Shown: positions 43,012 through 52,188, counted from the stretch's first letter. The stretch is DNA of 64,000 nt from Flavobacteriales bacterium (GCA_016705545.1 JADIYA010000003.1:79931-143930), one strand, 5' to 3'. Made by a program: numbers and translations. Notes: generated from the sequence alone by a model not told the origin.

Positions 43012-43763
43012 TGCAGGAAACGCTTGCCGAATTGAACGGCGATGTAGAACTCGAAGAAGAAGCGCTTGTTGGTGACGCCTTCGAACTGCGCCATGATGGG
43101 CACCTCCACCGGATAGGCATCGAGCGTGACGCCCGTCTCGATCGCCTTGATCCCGGTAGTGCGGCCGGAATACTCGAAGTTCAGCGCCATGCGGCCGAAT
43201 CCGCCGAGGTAGGGCTGGATCTCCCCGATGCCATTCAGCCAGGATGCACGGCCATAGATGTTCTGCACATTATGCACGGCCGGGTCGTAGCGCTCGATCA
43301 CATAGGTCTCGTAGGGGATGTTATCCGGTTTCCCGATCTCGAGGTACACCGGCTTCAGCAATCCGAAGGAAGGGCCTAGCCCCCAGACCCAATTGATCTC
43401 CACGCCGCTCTGCCTGATCTTGTCGGTGAGCTGCACCTTGCGCCCATACGTTGGCCGAAGGATGGTAAGCGCGTTGAGCTTGCCGTAGTAATACCCGCGC
43501 GAGTCCTCATAGTACGGATTGAAGCTCTTCACCTCCTTCGGATGGCGCATGCTCACGAGCTCGATGCTCAGCAAGCGCCGGTCCGTGGCGGTGCGGTACT
43601 TGGCATGGTGGAAGTGGATGCCCCAACCATCGCCATGCAGCAGAGCCCCGCCGTACATCTCGCGACGGAATGGCACCCGCGCATCGTCGTAGATGGTCTG
43701 CTGTGCCCGACCTGTCGTCACGAGCAGGCAAAGGAGCAGGATGCTGAATAGCACGCGGGCCAT
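43008..43763 (-). CDS. Exported protein, possible outer-membrane beta-barrel, upstream of lipA
   Basis: A protein of 251 residues with signal peptide 'MARVLFSILLLCLLVTTGRA'. The mature part is rich in aromatic residues and alternating strands ('GGALLHGDGWGIHFHHAKYR', 'VEINWVWGLGPSFGLLKPVY', 'FFFEFYIAVQFGKRFLQ') and ends in an aromatic/basic strand, so an outer-membrane barrel is likely. I do not recognise a named family with certainty. A perfect TAGCTTTG promoter box lies six bases before the ATG. The stop overlaps the lipA start. The functional link with lipoate synthesis, if any, is not evident. Confidence 0.7.
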   Translation of the reverse strand: MARVLFSILLLCLLVTTGRAQQTIYDDARVPFRREMYGGALLHGDGWGIHFHHAKYRTATDRRLLSIELVSMRHPKEVKSFNPYYEDSRGYYYGKLNALTILRPTYGRKVQLTDKIRQSGVEINWVWGLGPSFGLLKPVYLEIGKPDNIPYETYVIERYDPAVHNVQNIYGRASWLNGIGEIQPYLGGFGRMALNFEYSGRTTGIKAIETGVTLDAYPVEVPIMAQFEGVTNKRFFFEFYIAVQFGKRFLQ

Positions 43764-43769
43764 GGCGCC

Positions 43770-43777
43770 CAAAGCTA
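43770..43777 (-). promoter_or_regulatory. Perfect TAnnTTTG box (TAGCTTTG) of the lipA operon
   Basis: Minus-strand TAGCTTTG matches the Bacteroidota -7 consensus exactly and ends six bases before the ATG at 43763. The resulting transcript would have almost no leader. Confidence 0.55.
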
Positions 43778-43829
43778 AGGCCCTGCAGGGCCTGCTGGCG
43801 CAGGTAACTTGGCCGCCACAACCGCACCC

Positions 43830-44237
43830 ATGGATACTGCCCACATCAATCATCTTGGAGAGCTGCGCACCGAGGTCATCCACGTCCGCAGCCAGCAGCG
43901 CTTCCTCACCGATGCGCCCGTGGATAATCAGGGCCGAGGCGAAGCGATCTCCCCCACCGACATGCTTGCTGCGTCCTTGGCTGCCTGCATGCTCACCACC
44001 ATGGACATCAAGGCCCGGGCGAAGGGCATTGCACTGCGGAACATGCGGGCCAGCGTGGTGAAGCACATGGCTGCGGATCCGCGCCGCGTGAGCCGGGTTG
44101 AAATAACGATTGAACTGGACGGTGAGGGCCTATCGAGCGATGATCGCTCCCTGATGGAGCACACAGCGCACAACTGCCCGGTAGCCTTGAGCCTCCACCC
44201 CGGCTTGTTGCAGGACCTGCGCTTCAGTTACCGTTGA
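43830..44237 (+). CDS. OsmC/Ohr-family protein
   Basis: A protein of 135 residues of the OsmC superfamily, which includes peroxide-reducing thiol enzymes. The first conserved Cys is in 'LAACMLTTM', the second in 'HNCPVALSLHP', the usual pair. 'SPTDMLAASLAAC' is the family signature. The ATG at 43830 is preferred to an upstream TTG at 43809. The gene probably protects against organic hydroperoxides, but OsmC paralogues vary in substrate. It is divergent from the lipA operon, with a TAACTTGG box at 43805-43812, and is followed by the hairpin at 44280-44302. Confidence 0.9.
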   Translation: MDTAHINHLGELRTEVIHVRSQQRFLTDAPVDNQGRGEAISPTDMLAASLAACMLTTMDIKARAKGIALRNMRASVVKHMAADPRRVSRVEITIELDGEGLSSDDRSLMEHTAHNCPVALSLHPGLLQDLRFSYR

Positions 44238-44279
44238 AACTTGGCGCGGGCTTCAAGCAAGGCCCTATTGAAAGAGGTA

Positions 44280-44302
44280 AGCCCGGACCAGAGGCCCGGG
44301 CT
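44280..44302. terminator. GC-rich hairpin after the OsmC gene
   Basis: Arms agcccgg and ccgggct (44280-44286, 44296-44302) lie between the OsmC gene and the convergent lipoprotein gene. No T-run follows on either side, so efficiency is uncertain. Confidence 0.45.
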
Positions 44303-44330
44303 CGATGCGCCGAGGAAGGAAACCCGCAGG

Positions 44331-44459
44331 TCAGCAGGGCTGCTCCGTGGCGGGCTTCGCCACTTTGCCGTAGGCAGGGCAACCGTGGGTGCTGCCGCAG
44401 GAGCTGAGCAGCATGCCGCTCATTGCGAAGACCACCAGTACAAGAAGTGCCTTTTTCAT
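44331..44459 (-). CDS. Small 42-residue lipoprotein
   Basis: A short gene encoding 'MKKALLVLVVFAMSGMLLSS' followed by 'CGSTHGCPAYGKVAKPATEQ'. The lipobox LLSSC puts the acylated Cys at residue 21, giving a mature peptide of 22 residues with a second Cys. It resembles small lipoproteins often missed by gene callers. A perfect TAATTTTG promoter box lies 52 bases upstream. It is convergent with OsmC and divergent from ung. Function unknown. Confidence 0.65.
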   Translation of the reverse strand: MKKALLVLVVFAMSGMLLSSCGSTHGCPAYGKVAKPATEQPC

Positions 44460-44510
44460 CGTTGCGAGTTTTGTGTCCTTTGGTTGGACCTTTGAACGCG
44501 GGGTCGCGCC

Positions 44511-44518
44511 CAAAATTA
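44511..44518 (-). promoter_or_regulatory. TAnnTTTG box (TAATTTTG) for the small lipoprotein
   Basis: An exact match to the consensus on the minus strand, 51 bases before the ATG at 44459. It supports the small lipoprotein being expressed. Confidence 0.5.
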
Positions 44519-44590
44519 GCCCGTCAAACGGTCCGCCCGATACAATGTTTCAACAGCCAGCCATTCAATCTGTTCTCCGGTACCATCAGC

Positions 44591-45274
44591 ATGCCTAACG
44601 CTAGCGCCCAACCTGTTATTGGCGGTGGCTGGTTCGAAGCCCTGGCCGAACAGTTCACCGCGCCCTATTTCGCAGAATTGAAGGCCTTCCTCCTGGCCGA
44701 GCGTTCCCAGCACCCGATTTTCCCAAAAGGCAGCGCCATCTTCAACGCCTTCGATCTCACACCCTTTGAACAGGTGCGGGTAGTGATCCTCGGTCAGGAC
44801 CCCTACCATGGCCCCGGGCAAGCGCATGGCCTCTGCTTCTCGGTACCCAGCGGCACGCCCTTCCCGCCCTCCCTGGCGAACATCTTCGCTGAACTGAAGC
44901 GCGACCTCGGGCTGCCCGTGCCCAATCAGGGCGACCTTACCCCGTGGGCGAAACAAGGAGTGCTACTGCTGAACGCGACCTTGACGGTGCGTGCCCATCA
45001 GGCCGGTTCGCACCAAGGCAAGGGCTGGGAACGATTCACCGATGCCGCCATCGCACAACTTTCAGCGAGGCGCGAAGGGTTGATCTTCCTGCTTTGGGGT
45101 CGGTTCGCTCAACAAAAGGAAGCGCTCATCGACAGCGGGCGGCATTATGTGCTGAAAGCGCCGCATCCCTCCCCCCTATCGGCACATCGTGGCTTCATCG
45201 GCTGCGGGCACTTCGGGCAGGTGAATGACCTGCTGGTGGCCCAGGGCCAGGCACCGATCGATTGGCGGCTATGA
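44591..45274 (+). CDS. ung: Uracil-DNA glycosylase, family 1
   Basis: Removes uracil from DNA, 227 residues. The catalytic water-activating loop 'GQDPYHGPGQAHG' carries the active Asp; the leucine loop 'HPSPLSAHRGF' carries the catalytic His. 'LLNATLTVRAHQAGSH' is another family block. I chose the ATG at 44591; in-frame sequence upstream overlaps the lipoprotein promoter and is not coding. The last codons overlap the start of the barrel gene by four bases, linking the two in one transcript. With nth and uvrA it is the third DNA repair gene in the window. Confidence 0.96.
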   Translation: MPNASAQPVIGGGWFEALAEQFTAPYFAELKAFLLAERSQHPIFPKGSAIFNAFDLTPFEQVRVVILGQDPYHGPGQAHGLCFSVPSGTPFPPSLANIFAELKRDLGLPVPNQGDLTPWAKQGVLLLNATLTVRAHQAGSHQGKGWERFTDAAIAQLSARREGLIFLLWGRFAQQKEALIDSGRHYVLKAPHPSPLSAHRGFIGCGHFGQVNDLLVAQGQAPIDWRL

Positions 45275-46984
45275 CCAGCTTGCCGCGCCACCTGCTGACC
45301 ATGGCCGCCGTGATCGTCGCCGCGATCGCGCATGGACAGCGGCACAGGCTGATGCTCACCACTGCCGACACACTGCCCGCCCGCTGGCTACGGCCCATCG
45401 AATTGTCGGCAGCCGATGCTGTGCCCCGCGCGCTGAGCGAGCAGCTCGCCTTCCTTCATGGTAAGGGCTACCTCGAGGCCAGCATCGATAGCTGCACGGG
45501 CAACAAGGACACGACGACTTGCGCCCTTCATGTGGGCCGGCTTTACGCGTGGGCACGGCTCAGCGGCGCGGGCATCCCCGTGGAGATCTCCAGCGAAGCG
45601 CGCTTCCGCGAACAGCTCTACAAAGGGAAACCCGTCTCGCCGGCGGCCATCCAAAAACTGATCGAGGGGCTCCTGAAGCTCTGCGAGGACGATGGCCATC
45701 CGTTCGCCTGGGTGCGGCTCGACAGCCTGCGGCACGACACCGATGGCCTGCGCGCCACCGTTCGGCTCGATCGCGGCCGAGCCGTGCGGATCGACAGCGT
45801 TCTGGTGAAGGGCACCGCCCGTATCACCCCGCGCTACCTGCAAGCGCATATCGGCATCCGCGAAGGCGACCGATACAACGAAGCGCTGATCCGCGCGCTC
45901 GAACGCAGGATACGCGAGCTGCCCTTCGTGATACAGCGCGGACGGCCTTACGTGCAATTCTCCGAGGAACGCACCAAGCTCTTCCTCTTCCTCGACACCA
46001 AACGCGCCAGCTCCGTGAACGGCGTGCTCGGCGTTCAGCCCGATGCCATCACCGGGAAGGTGAAGCTCACCGGCGACCTCGACCTCCGGCTGCGCAGCGC
46101 GCTGCGCCGCGGCGAAGCCATCGACCTCAATTGGCGCAGCCTCGCTGACGCCACGCAGGACCTCCGCGTGCGCCTCAACCTGCCCTACGCGCTCAACACG
46201 CCCTTCGGCATGGACGCCAGCCTGAAGCTCTTCAAGCGCGACAGCACCTTCCTGGAAGTCACCGCGCGAGGAGCTCTCGAGTACCTCATGAACCGCGGGG
46301 ACAAGGTGAGCGCCTTCGTGAGCAGCAAGAGCAGTGAGCGCTTGGGCCGCGATCTGGCGAGCGCCGTGGGCCTTGGCGATGTGGAGGATCACTGCTTACG
46401 GACTCGGCATCGCGCGCGAACGCTTCGATTACCGGTTCAATCCACGACGCGGCCACAGCCTCAAGCTCGACGCCTCAGTGGGCCGCAAGCGCACCACAAC
46501 AGCAGTGATCGGCGAAGAGGTACCATCACCCACCGTGCGCAGCCTGCAATATGAACTCGAAGGCCAAGCCGTTGCCCATTTGCCGATCAAGCGGCGCAGC
46601 ACGCTGCGATTCGCTGCGCAAGGCGGATGGATGATCAATGACAACCTGTACCGGAACGAGCTCTACCGTATCGGTGGCCTGAAGACCCTGCGCGGTGCCG
46701 ATGAAGCCTCCATCTATGCATCGGCCTTCGCCATCGCCACGCTCGAATACCGATTCGTGTATGAGGAGAACGCCAACTTCTTCGCGTTCATCGACCAGGG
46801 CTGGTGGGAAGATGCTGCTCGCGCGCAGTTGCTCACCGATGCGCCGCGCGGCTTCGGCTTGGGCACCACCTTCGAGACCAAAGCCGGGCTCTTCGGGCTC
46901 ACCTACGCGCTGGGCCAGCAGTTCGGCAACCCCATCGGCTTGCGCGGCGGCAAGGTCCATTTCGGGTTCACGAGCCTGTTCTGA
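45271..46984 (+). CDS. BamA/TamA-family outer-membrane barrel protein (frameshifted)
   Basis: An Omp85-superfamily protein with a signal peptide, POTRA-like domains (one segment 'VRIDSVLVKGTARITPRYLQ', then 'HIGIREGDRYNEALIRALER') and a C-terminal 16-strand-type barrel ending in 'VHFGFTSLF', a terminal aromatic that suits outer-membrane insertion. The frame changes near 46386: the first frame reads 'AVGLGDVEDH' and the second resumes 'ITAYGLGIARERFDYRFNPR'. The span is 1714 nt, one base too many, so one inserted base explains it; the corrected length is about 570 residues. It is shorter than BamA, so a TamA-like or accessory barrel is as likely. Its start overlaps ung. Confidence 0.8.
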
Positions 46985-47088
46985 AACCCTTCAGGCAAAT
47001 TCATCAGCCTGAGCCGAAAGGCCATGTCGGCCGGCTCAACCGTGAGGCCATGCTCCACAGACCAGACGGATCAAAGCGCTCCTTGCGC

Positions 47089-48210
47089 TCAGTTGTTGAG
47101 CATCACCGGCATCACCAGCATGAGGATGTCCTCGCCGGGTTCTCCGGGCTCACCGGGCAAGAGGATGCCCGCGCGATTGGGCGCGCTCATCTCCAAGGTG
47201 ACGTGCTCGCTTTCCATGTTGTTGAGCATGTCCATCAAGAAGCGGGAGTTGAATCCGATGGTGATCTCTTCGCCCTCGTAGGAGCAGGTGAGCTGCTCGC
47301 GTGCCTCGTTGGCGTAGTCAAGGTCCTCGGCGCTCACCGTGAGCTGGCTCCCATTGATGTGCAGCCGAACCTGGTGGGTGGTCTTGTTGGCGAAGATGCT
47401 CACGCGGCGCACCGTGCTCAGGAAGGTGCCACGGTCAATGGTGAGCTTGTTCGGATTGGTCTTCGGGATCACCGCTTCGTAGTTTGGGTACTTGCCATCG
47501 ATCAGGCGGCACACCAGCAGGGTATTATCGAAGCGGAAGGCGGCGTTGCTCTCGTTGAATTCGATGCTGAGGTCGGCATTGCTTCCCAGCAGCGCGGCCT
47601 TCAGCAGGTTCAAGGGCTTCTTCGGCACGATGAAGCTGGCGGATTTCGGGGCTTGCACATCGGTGCGCTTGTAGCGGACCAGCTTGTGCGCATCGGTGGC
47701 CACGAATCGGATATCCTCTTCCGTGAGCTCGAAGAAGATGCCGCTCATCACGGGCCGCAGGTCGTCGTTGCCGGTGGCGAAGATGGCCTTGTTGATGGCT
47801 TTGGCCAGGGTGCCGGCGGGCAGGCTAAGGCTGGTGGCGCCTTCCAATGCCGGGCTCTTGGGGAACTCAGCCCCATTGAAGCCGGTCATTTTGTACTTGC
47901 CCTGCTCGCTGCTGAGCTCCACACCGTGATGCTTGGGGTCGATGCTGAAGGTGAGCGGCTGCTCCGGAAAGGCCTTGAGCGTATCGAGCAGCAAGCGAGC
48001 GGGTATGGCCACGCTGCCCTTCTCCTTGGCTTCCACGGGCATAGTGGCCGTGATGGTGGTCTCCAGGTCACTCGCGGTGACGGTGAGCTGCTTGCCATCG
48101 ATCTCGAAGAGGAAGTTGTCGAGGATGGGCAGGGTATTGCTGCTGGCGAGCACGCCTTGCAGGTTCTGCAATTGCTTGAGCAGGGCGGTGCTGGAGACAA
48201 TGAACTTCAT
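47089..48210 (-). CDS. dnaN: DNA polymerase III beta sliding clamp
   Basis: The processivity clamp of the replisome, 373 residues, three tandem clamp domains. 'MKFIVSSTALLKQLQNLQGV' is the typical start. 'ATDAHKLVRYKR' is the conserved block between domains 2 and 3, and 'RFLMDMLNNM' the late domain 3 block. The usual 'MPMRL' ending is here 'LVMPVMLNN'. dnaN at the end of a gldF-gldG-DUF4340 run is a conserved Bacteroidota arrangement. It has its own perfect TACATTTG promoter box at 48240-48247. The gap after the stop (46985-47088) holds a short stem (tgagccg/cggctca at 47010-47038) shared with the convergent barrel gene. Confidence 0.96.
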   Translation of the reverse strand: MKFIVSSTALLKQLQNLQGVLASSNTLPILDNFLFEIDGKQLTVTASDLETTITATMPVEAKEKGSVAIPARLLLDTLKAFPEQPLTFSIDPKHHGVELSSEQGKYKMTGFNGAEFPKSPALEGATSLSLPAGTLAKAINKAIFATGNDDLRPVMSGIFFELTEEDIRFVATDAHKLVRYKRTDVQAPKSASFIVPKKPLNLLKAALLGSNADLSIEFNESNAAFRFDNTLLVCRLIDGKYPNYEAVIPKTNPNKLTIDRGTFLSTVRRVSIFANKTTHQVRLHINGSQLTVSAEDLDYANEAREQLTCSYEGEEITIGFNSRFLMDMLNNMESEHVTLEMSAPNRAGILLPGEPGEPGEDILMLVMPVMLNN

Positions 48211-48239
48211 CGGAAGGGAATGGGGTTTTTCGGGCCGCG

Positions 48240-48247
48240 CAAATGTA
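48240..48247 (-). promoter_or_regulatory. Perfect TAnnTTTG box (TACATTTG) of dnaN
   Basis: Minus-strand TACATTTG, an exact consensus match 29 bases upstream of the dnaN ATG. It lies in the 95-base gap between the DUF4340 gene and dnaN, so dnaN can be transcribed independently of the gld genes. Confidence 0.6.
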
Positions 48248-48305
48248 TCCGGCCTGCACCAGAGGTTTTCAACACGAAATCACCGTTTTCCACAGTGCTT
48301 TCGGC

Positions 48306-49322
48306 CTAGGGCCTGAAGGCCGCTGCGGGCTGGGTCATCTGATCAACATACTGGCGCTGAACCGTTACCAGCAGGGTATCCTCCACCAAGGCCCACATGC
48401 GCAGCGGCTCGTGCAGGGGCACGGCCCCATCATAGGCGCTTCCATCACCCGTGTAGGGCATGTACCAGAGCTTCATGTCCTGCGCAGCGCCCTTCCGCGG
48501 TTTCACCGTTACGGTGAAATTGGGCGGTGCGCTCAGCAACGAATCGCGGCGGGCGGGCGCCATGGTGCGCACGATGTCCTCGTAGTTGAACTCCTTGAAA
48601 GGGAGGAGCGCGGCCATCACCAGCACGGTGTCCATCGGCAGCACGGCTCCATCCAGCGAGGCCAGTTGCGGGGGGCCATCGCCCGTGTTCAAAATCCGGT
48701 ACGAGGCGTCACGGCGACCCGTGTGCTGCACTTCCACCTCGGCCAGCGCGTGCAGATCGGCGTAGCGGAAGACCTCCGGGCTGCGCCATTGGTCGGGATT
48801 TGTTGGGAAGCGCGTATTGAGCACGCCCGTGAAGGCCGGCATGCCCATCACGAAGGGTGAGCTGCTCCTGCCTGAACCCGGCTTTTCCAGCACCATGTAT
48901 GTGCCGAAGTGGTCCTTGGTGGCGTGGCCCACGATCCAGACCTTCTCGGGTGTCCTGCCGCCGGTGTAGATCTCGACCTTGGTGCTGTATGCTGCCATGG
49001 TCCGCAAGGTCATCGCCTCTGCGCTCTTGGGCACCGGGCTCTTCACTTCGATTCGCTTGAAGGTCTTCAGCGCCGTGTTGACCTCGGGCTGCCTCGCCTT
49101 GAAAACGCCGTTCACCATCCAGCCATCCACGGTGCGCACCAGATTGACCTGCTTCCCGGTGCGATCCGCGATGTGGATACGGGTGACCCGCGCGGTGTCT
49201 GCGATGGCGAAGTCGGAGAGCGCGGGATCGAGCGTGCTTCCAGTGCTGCGCTTTTTCAGCCACCATGCAGCCAAGGCGAGACCGGCAAGCGCGAGGACAA
49301 GGAGTATCAGTCGGCGGTTCAT
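48306..49322 (-). CDS. DUF4340-type protein in the gld-dnaN cluster
   Basis: A protein of 338 residues with one N-terminal membrane helix ('LILLVLALAGLALAAWWL', about 4-21) and a large periplasmic part. It has the strand-rich pattern of DUF4340 proteins ('VNLVRTVDGWMVNGVFKARQ', 'VNTALKTFKRIEVKSPVPKS'), repeated twice. DUF4340 genes often follow gldG-like ABC genes, suggesting a role in the same transport complex. The start at 49322 overlaps the gldG stop by one base (TGATG). The family assignment is from pattern and position; function is unknown. Confidence 0.7.
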   Translation of the reverse strand: MNRRLILLVLALAGLALAAWWLKKRSTGSTLDPALSDFAIADTARVTRIHIADRTGKQVNLVRTVDGWMVNGVFKARQPEVNTALKTFKRIEVKSPVPKSAEAMTLRTMAAYSTKVEIYTGGRTPEKVWIVGHATKDHFGTYMVLEKPGSGRSSSPFVMGMPAFTGVLNTRFPTNPDQWRSPEVFRYADLHALAEVEVQHTGRRDASYRILNTGDGPPQLASLDGAVLPMDTVLVMAALLPFKEFNYEDIVRTMAPARRDSLLSAPPNFTVTVKPRKGAAQDMKLWYMPYTGDGSAYDGAVPLHEPLRMWALVEDTLLVTVQRQYVDQMTQPAAAFRP

Positions 49323-51076
49323 CAGCGTGAGGCGGTTGCAGGCTTGGGTCGAAGGTTCGCGCTGCGCCTGTGCCATTGGTACAAGAGGCCCAGCAACAAA
49401 CTGATGGCGAGCGGCGCGCCGATGCCCATGGCTTGCCAATAGGTGCGGCGCTGCTCCACCTGGTCGGCATCCAGCGGCCGCAAGGTGATGGCGCGCGAGC
49501 GAATGCTGATCAGCGCACGGTCATCGAGCAGGTAGTTCATGGCGTTGAGGATCAGCTCGCGATTGCCATAGAGCTTGGCATTGGCGTAGCGGTCGAATCC
49601 GAGCATATAGTACATGCCCTTGGCGGCATCCACGCGGTTGGCGATCACTTGGCCATCGGCGATCACCAGCTGCGCGGTGCGCGGACTGCGCTCCCGGAAG
49701 GCCACGTCCTTATCGCTGCGGATGGCGCCGGGCAACCGATCGTAGTACGCGCTCCTGAATGAGCCTTCAAGGAGCACGGCCAAGGGCAGGTGCGGCGTGC
49801 TGCGGCGCTCGAAGCCCTGATCCATCTCCACGATGCTCAGGCTCACGCGAACGGGATTCTGCTGGGCGAAGCTCAGCGGCGAGCTCGTGAGCAGCACGGT
49901 CTTGCGCACGCTGTCAACCCCGATGGTGTCGATGGTGCCAGCGAACCTGAAGTGCACGGGGTCGATATTGGCCACGATGGGATGCGCGCTCTGCGGCACG
50001 CTCACCGGCTCGAAGTACCACGGGAAGCGCTCGAGCTTGCGCTGGTTGCCATAGGGCTGCGTGAAGATCTCGATCGGCGCGCAGCTCTTGTCGAGCACCA
50101 GGTCCTTGTTCAGCCGCGCCCCATAGGCGAAGAGCAATTCCTCGATGCCCAGCTCGCGTGCCGTGGCCATGCTGAATTGGCGCTGCCGGAGGCTATCAAG
50201 GTGCGGGTCCATGGCATCAATGCACCAAAGGATGCGTCCGCCATTCATCACGAACTGGTCGATCACGTAACGATCGCGGTCGCTGAATGTGCTATCGGGG
50301 CCCGCGATGATGAGCGCCTCGAAGTTGTTCACGCGGTAGCGCATGCCTTCATTCTTGGTGCTCAGCGCATCCACTCGGCCATCGATGCGCACCCGGCTCA
50401 CATCGTACTGCGCGCTCAAGGCATTCGCGATGTCCGCGGTCTCCATCTCCTGCAGCTCGCCGTGGCCCTCGAGGAAGGCGATGCGTGCCTTCTGGCGCGT
50501 GGTGGCCTGGCGGATGGCGCTGGCCAGCTCGTACTCGGCGTTGGTGATGGACCGCGCGACGATCTCCGCATCGGGCGTGCGCAGCTGCGTCTTCAGCAAC
50601 TGCAAGGGCACGGTCTTCTCGCGGAAGGTGACCAGCGCGCCGGGGAAGACGATCTTCTCGCTGAAGCCGCCCTTCTCCTTCACGCGGATGCTGCTGTACA
50701 CGAGGCCGGCTTCCTGCAGTTGGTCGTACTGCGCGCGACGCACCTTGTCGTCCGGCTCCGCGCTGGGATCGATGAAGCTGTACTGCACATGCTCCGGGCT
50801 AACGGCGCGCATCTCGTCGAGCACATCGCGCGTGGCGCGCTCCAATTGCTTGAGGTCGGCGGGCAGTTCGCCAGAGAGGTAGACCTTCACATAGAGGATG
50901 TCCTCGAGGCCCCGCACCAATTCCTGCGTAGCGGGCGTGAGCGTGTAGCGCTGCTCGCTGGTGAGGTCGAGCCGCACACGCGCGAAGGAGGCGATGAAGA
51001 GCAGCAGCCCCACGATGCCGATGCCGACGAGCAGCTCGGTGAGGTCGGTGATGCGCTTGCTGCGAAGGGTGCTCAT
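49322..51076 (-). CDS. gldG: GldG, gliding-motility ABC transporter accessory protein
   Basis: A protein of 584 residues. An N-terminal membrane helix ('LLVGIGIVGLLLFIASFARV') and a C-terminal one ('AMGIGAPLAISLLLGLLYQW') anchor a large extracytoplasmic ABC-type region. 'RYTLTPATQELVRGLEDILY' and 'GGRILWCIDAMDPHLDSL' match GldG. In Flavobacterium, GldA, GldF and GldG form an ABC transporter needed for gliding, and GldG is the periplasm-facing subunit. gldF lies one base upstream on the same strand, so this is an operon. GldA, the ATPase, is not in the window. Gliding in this organism is inferred from gene content. Confidence 0.9.
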   Translation of the reverse strand: MSTLRSKRITDLTELLVGIGIVGLLLFIASFARVRLDLTSEQRYTLTPATQELVRGLEDILYVKVYLSGELPADLKQLERATRDVLDEMRAVSPEHVQYSFIDPSAEPDDKVRRAQYDQLQEAGLVYSSIRVKEKGGFSEKIVFPGALVTFREKTVPLQLLKTQLRTPDAEIVARSITNAEYELASAIRQATTRQKARIAFLEGHGELQEMETADIANALSAQYDVSRVRIDGRVDALSTKNEGMRYRVNNFEALIIAGPDSTFSDRDRYVIDQFVMNGGRILWCIDAMDPHLDSLRQRQFSMATARELGIEELLFAYGARLNKDLVLDKSCAPIEIFTQPYGNQRKLERFPWYFEPVSVPQSAHPIVANIDPVHFRFAGTIDTIGVDSVRKTVLLTSSPLSFAQQNPVRVSLSIVEMDQGFERRSTPHLPLAVLLEGSFRSAYYDRLPGAIRSDKDVAFRERSPRTAQLVIADGQVIANRVDAAKGMYYMLGFDRYANAKLYGNRELILNAMNYLLDDRALISIRSRAITLRPLDADQVEQRRTYWQAMGIGAPLAISLLLGLLYQWHRRSANLRPKPATASR

Positions 51077-51077
51077 G

Positions 51078-52007
51078 CTACCAGGTGCGACTTTGAAGCG
51101 CAGCGCGCGTGAGCAATAGGAAGATCGCGATCACCCCGAGGTGGTATAGCACATCGCCGAGGTCGAGCACGCCACGGCCAAGGCTCTGGTAATGATACTG
51201 GATGCCGATGGCCTTGATCGGCCCCTCGAGCCCGCCGAGCAGATCGAAGGTGGCGATCAGGTCGAAGCCCATGTAGAGGAAGAAGCTGAGGAAGACGGCG
51301 ATGAGGAAGGCCACGATCTGGCTGTCGGTAAGGGCCGAGGCCAGCACGCCGATGCTGGCGAAGCAGGCCGCGAGCAGGAAGAGGCCGATGTATGCGCCCC
51401 AGGTGGCACCGGCATCGACGCCGCCGATGAAGAGCATCCAGTGCAGCACGGCGCCGAAGAGCACGGCCCAAGCAAGCACCACGAGAACGCGCACCAAGAA
51501 GCCGCGCGCATCCCAACCCGCCGTGCGCCGGCGCCAAAAGAGCCAGATGAAGCAGGCAATCGCATTCACACCTGTGAGCGCCAGGTGCAGCGCGCTGCGC
51601 CATTGCACCGCGCTGGCCGGCACGGCGGTCACGGACGTGCTCAGGCGATCGGCAGCCCAGACATAAACGAGCGTGGGGGCCAACGCCAGGGCGATCAGCG
51701 CCACGGCGGCGATGTACTTGGCCAGCACGATCTGCAGTTCGGTGATCGGCTTGGTGAGCAGCACCTCGATGGTCCCCGTGCGCCGCTCTTCGCTGAAGGT
51801 GCGCATGGTCACGGCAGGCACCAGGAAGAGGAAGACCCACGGTGCGATGAAGAAGAGCGGGCCGAGGTCGGCGAAGCCGCTATCGAGCAGGTTGCCGGGG
51901 AAGACCCATAGGAAAAGCCCAGTGATCAGCAGGAAGACCACGATGACGATGTGGCCGATGAGCGAACCGAGGAAGCCTCGGACCTCTTTGCGGATGAGCG
52001 CGAACAT
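51078..52007 (-). CDS. gldF: GldF, gliding-motility ABC transporter permease, with an insertion
   Basis: Permease of the GldAFG transporter, 309 residues, longer than the roughly 240 I expect for the family. The conserved start is 'MFALIRKEVRGFLGSLIGHI', and 'FADLGPLFFIAPWVFLFLVP' and 'TGTIEVLLTKPITELQIVLA' are typical. Residues about 122-195 (51423-51644) form an extra segment with two hydrophobic stretches and a basic 'WRRRTAGWDARG' loop. After it the family pattern returns with 'GATWGAYIGLFLLAACFASI'. The start at 52007 is the first ATG of the family; an upstream frame is not coding. Confidence 0.88.
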   Translation of the reverse strand: MFALIRKEVRGFLGSLIGHIVIVVFLLITGLFLWVFPGNLLDSGFADLGPLFFIAPWVFLFLVPAVTMRTFSEERRTGTIEVLLTKPITELQIVLAKYIAAVALIALALAPTLVYVWAADRLSTSVTAVPASAVQWRSALHLALTGVNAIACFIWLFWRRRTAGWDARGFLVRVLVVLAWAVLFGAVLHWMLFIGGVDAGATWGAYIGLFLLAACFASIGVLASALTDSQIVAFLIAVFLSFFLYMGFDLIATFDLLGGLEGPIKAIGIQYHYQSLGRGVLDLGDVLYHLGVIAIFLLLTRAALQSRTW

Positions 52008-52094
52008 GCTAACGCGGGCCAAGATAGCGGGCGGCATCCGGGCGGTGCACGCCGTTGCCTGTCCTGGACCGTCCGGGCTCAAGGCAAGTGCGCC

Positions 52095-52102
52095 TACTTT
52101 CG
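52095..52102 (+). promoter_or_regulatory. Probable promoter box of the cyclase array (TACTTTCG)
   Basis: Plus-strand TACTTTCG, the same octamer as at 2641 and 13205, 86 bases upstream of the chosen GTG at 52189 and 47 before the alternative GTG at 52150. It is the only such box upstream of the tandem cyclases that I found. Confidence 0.45.
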
Positions 52103-52188
52103 GCGGCCTTCACAACATCCTTATCACGCATCCGCGCAGCCGTTCCGACGTGCTCCATACCGATCGCATTGCTCCCGACCTTGGTCGC

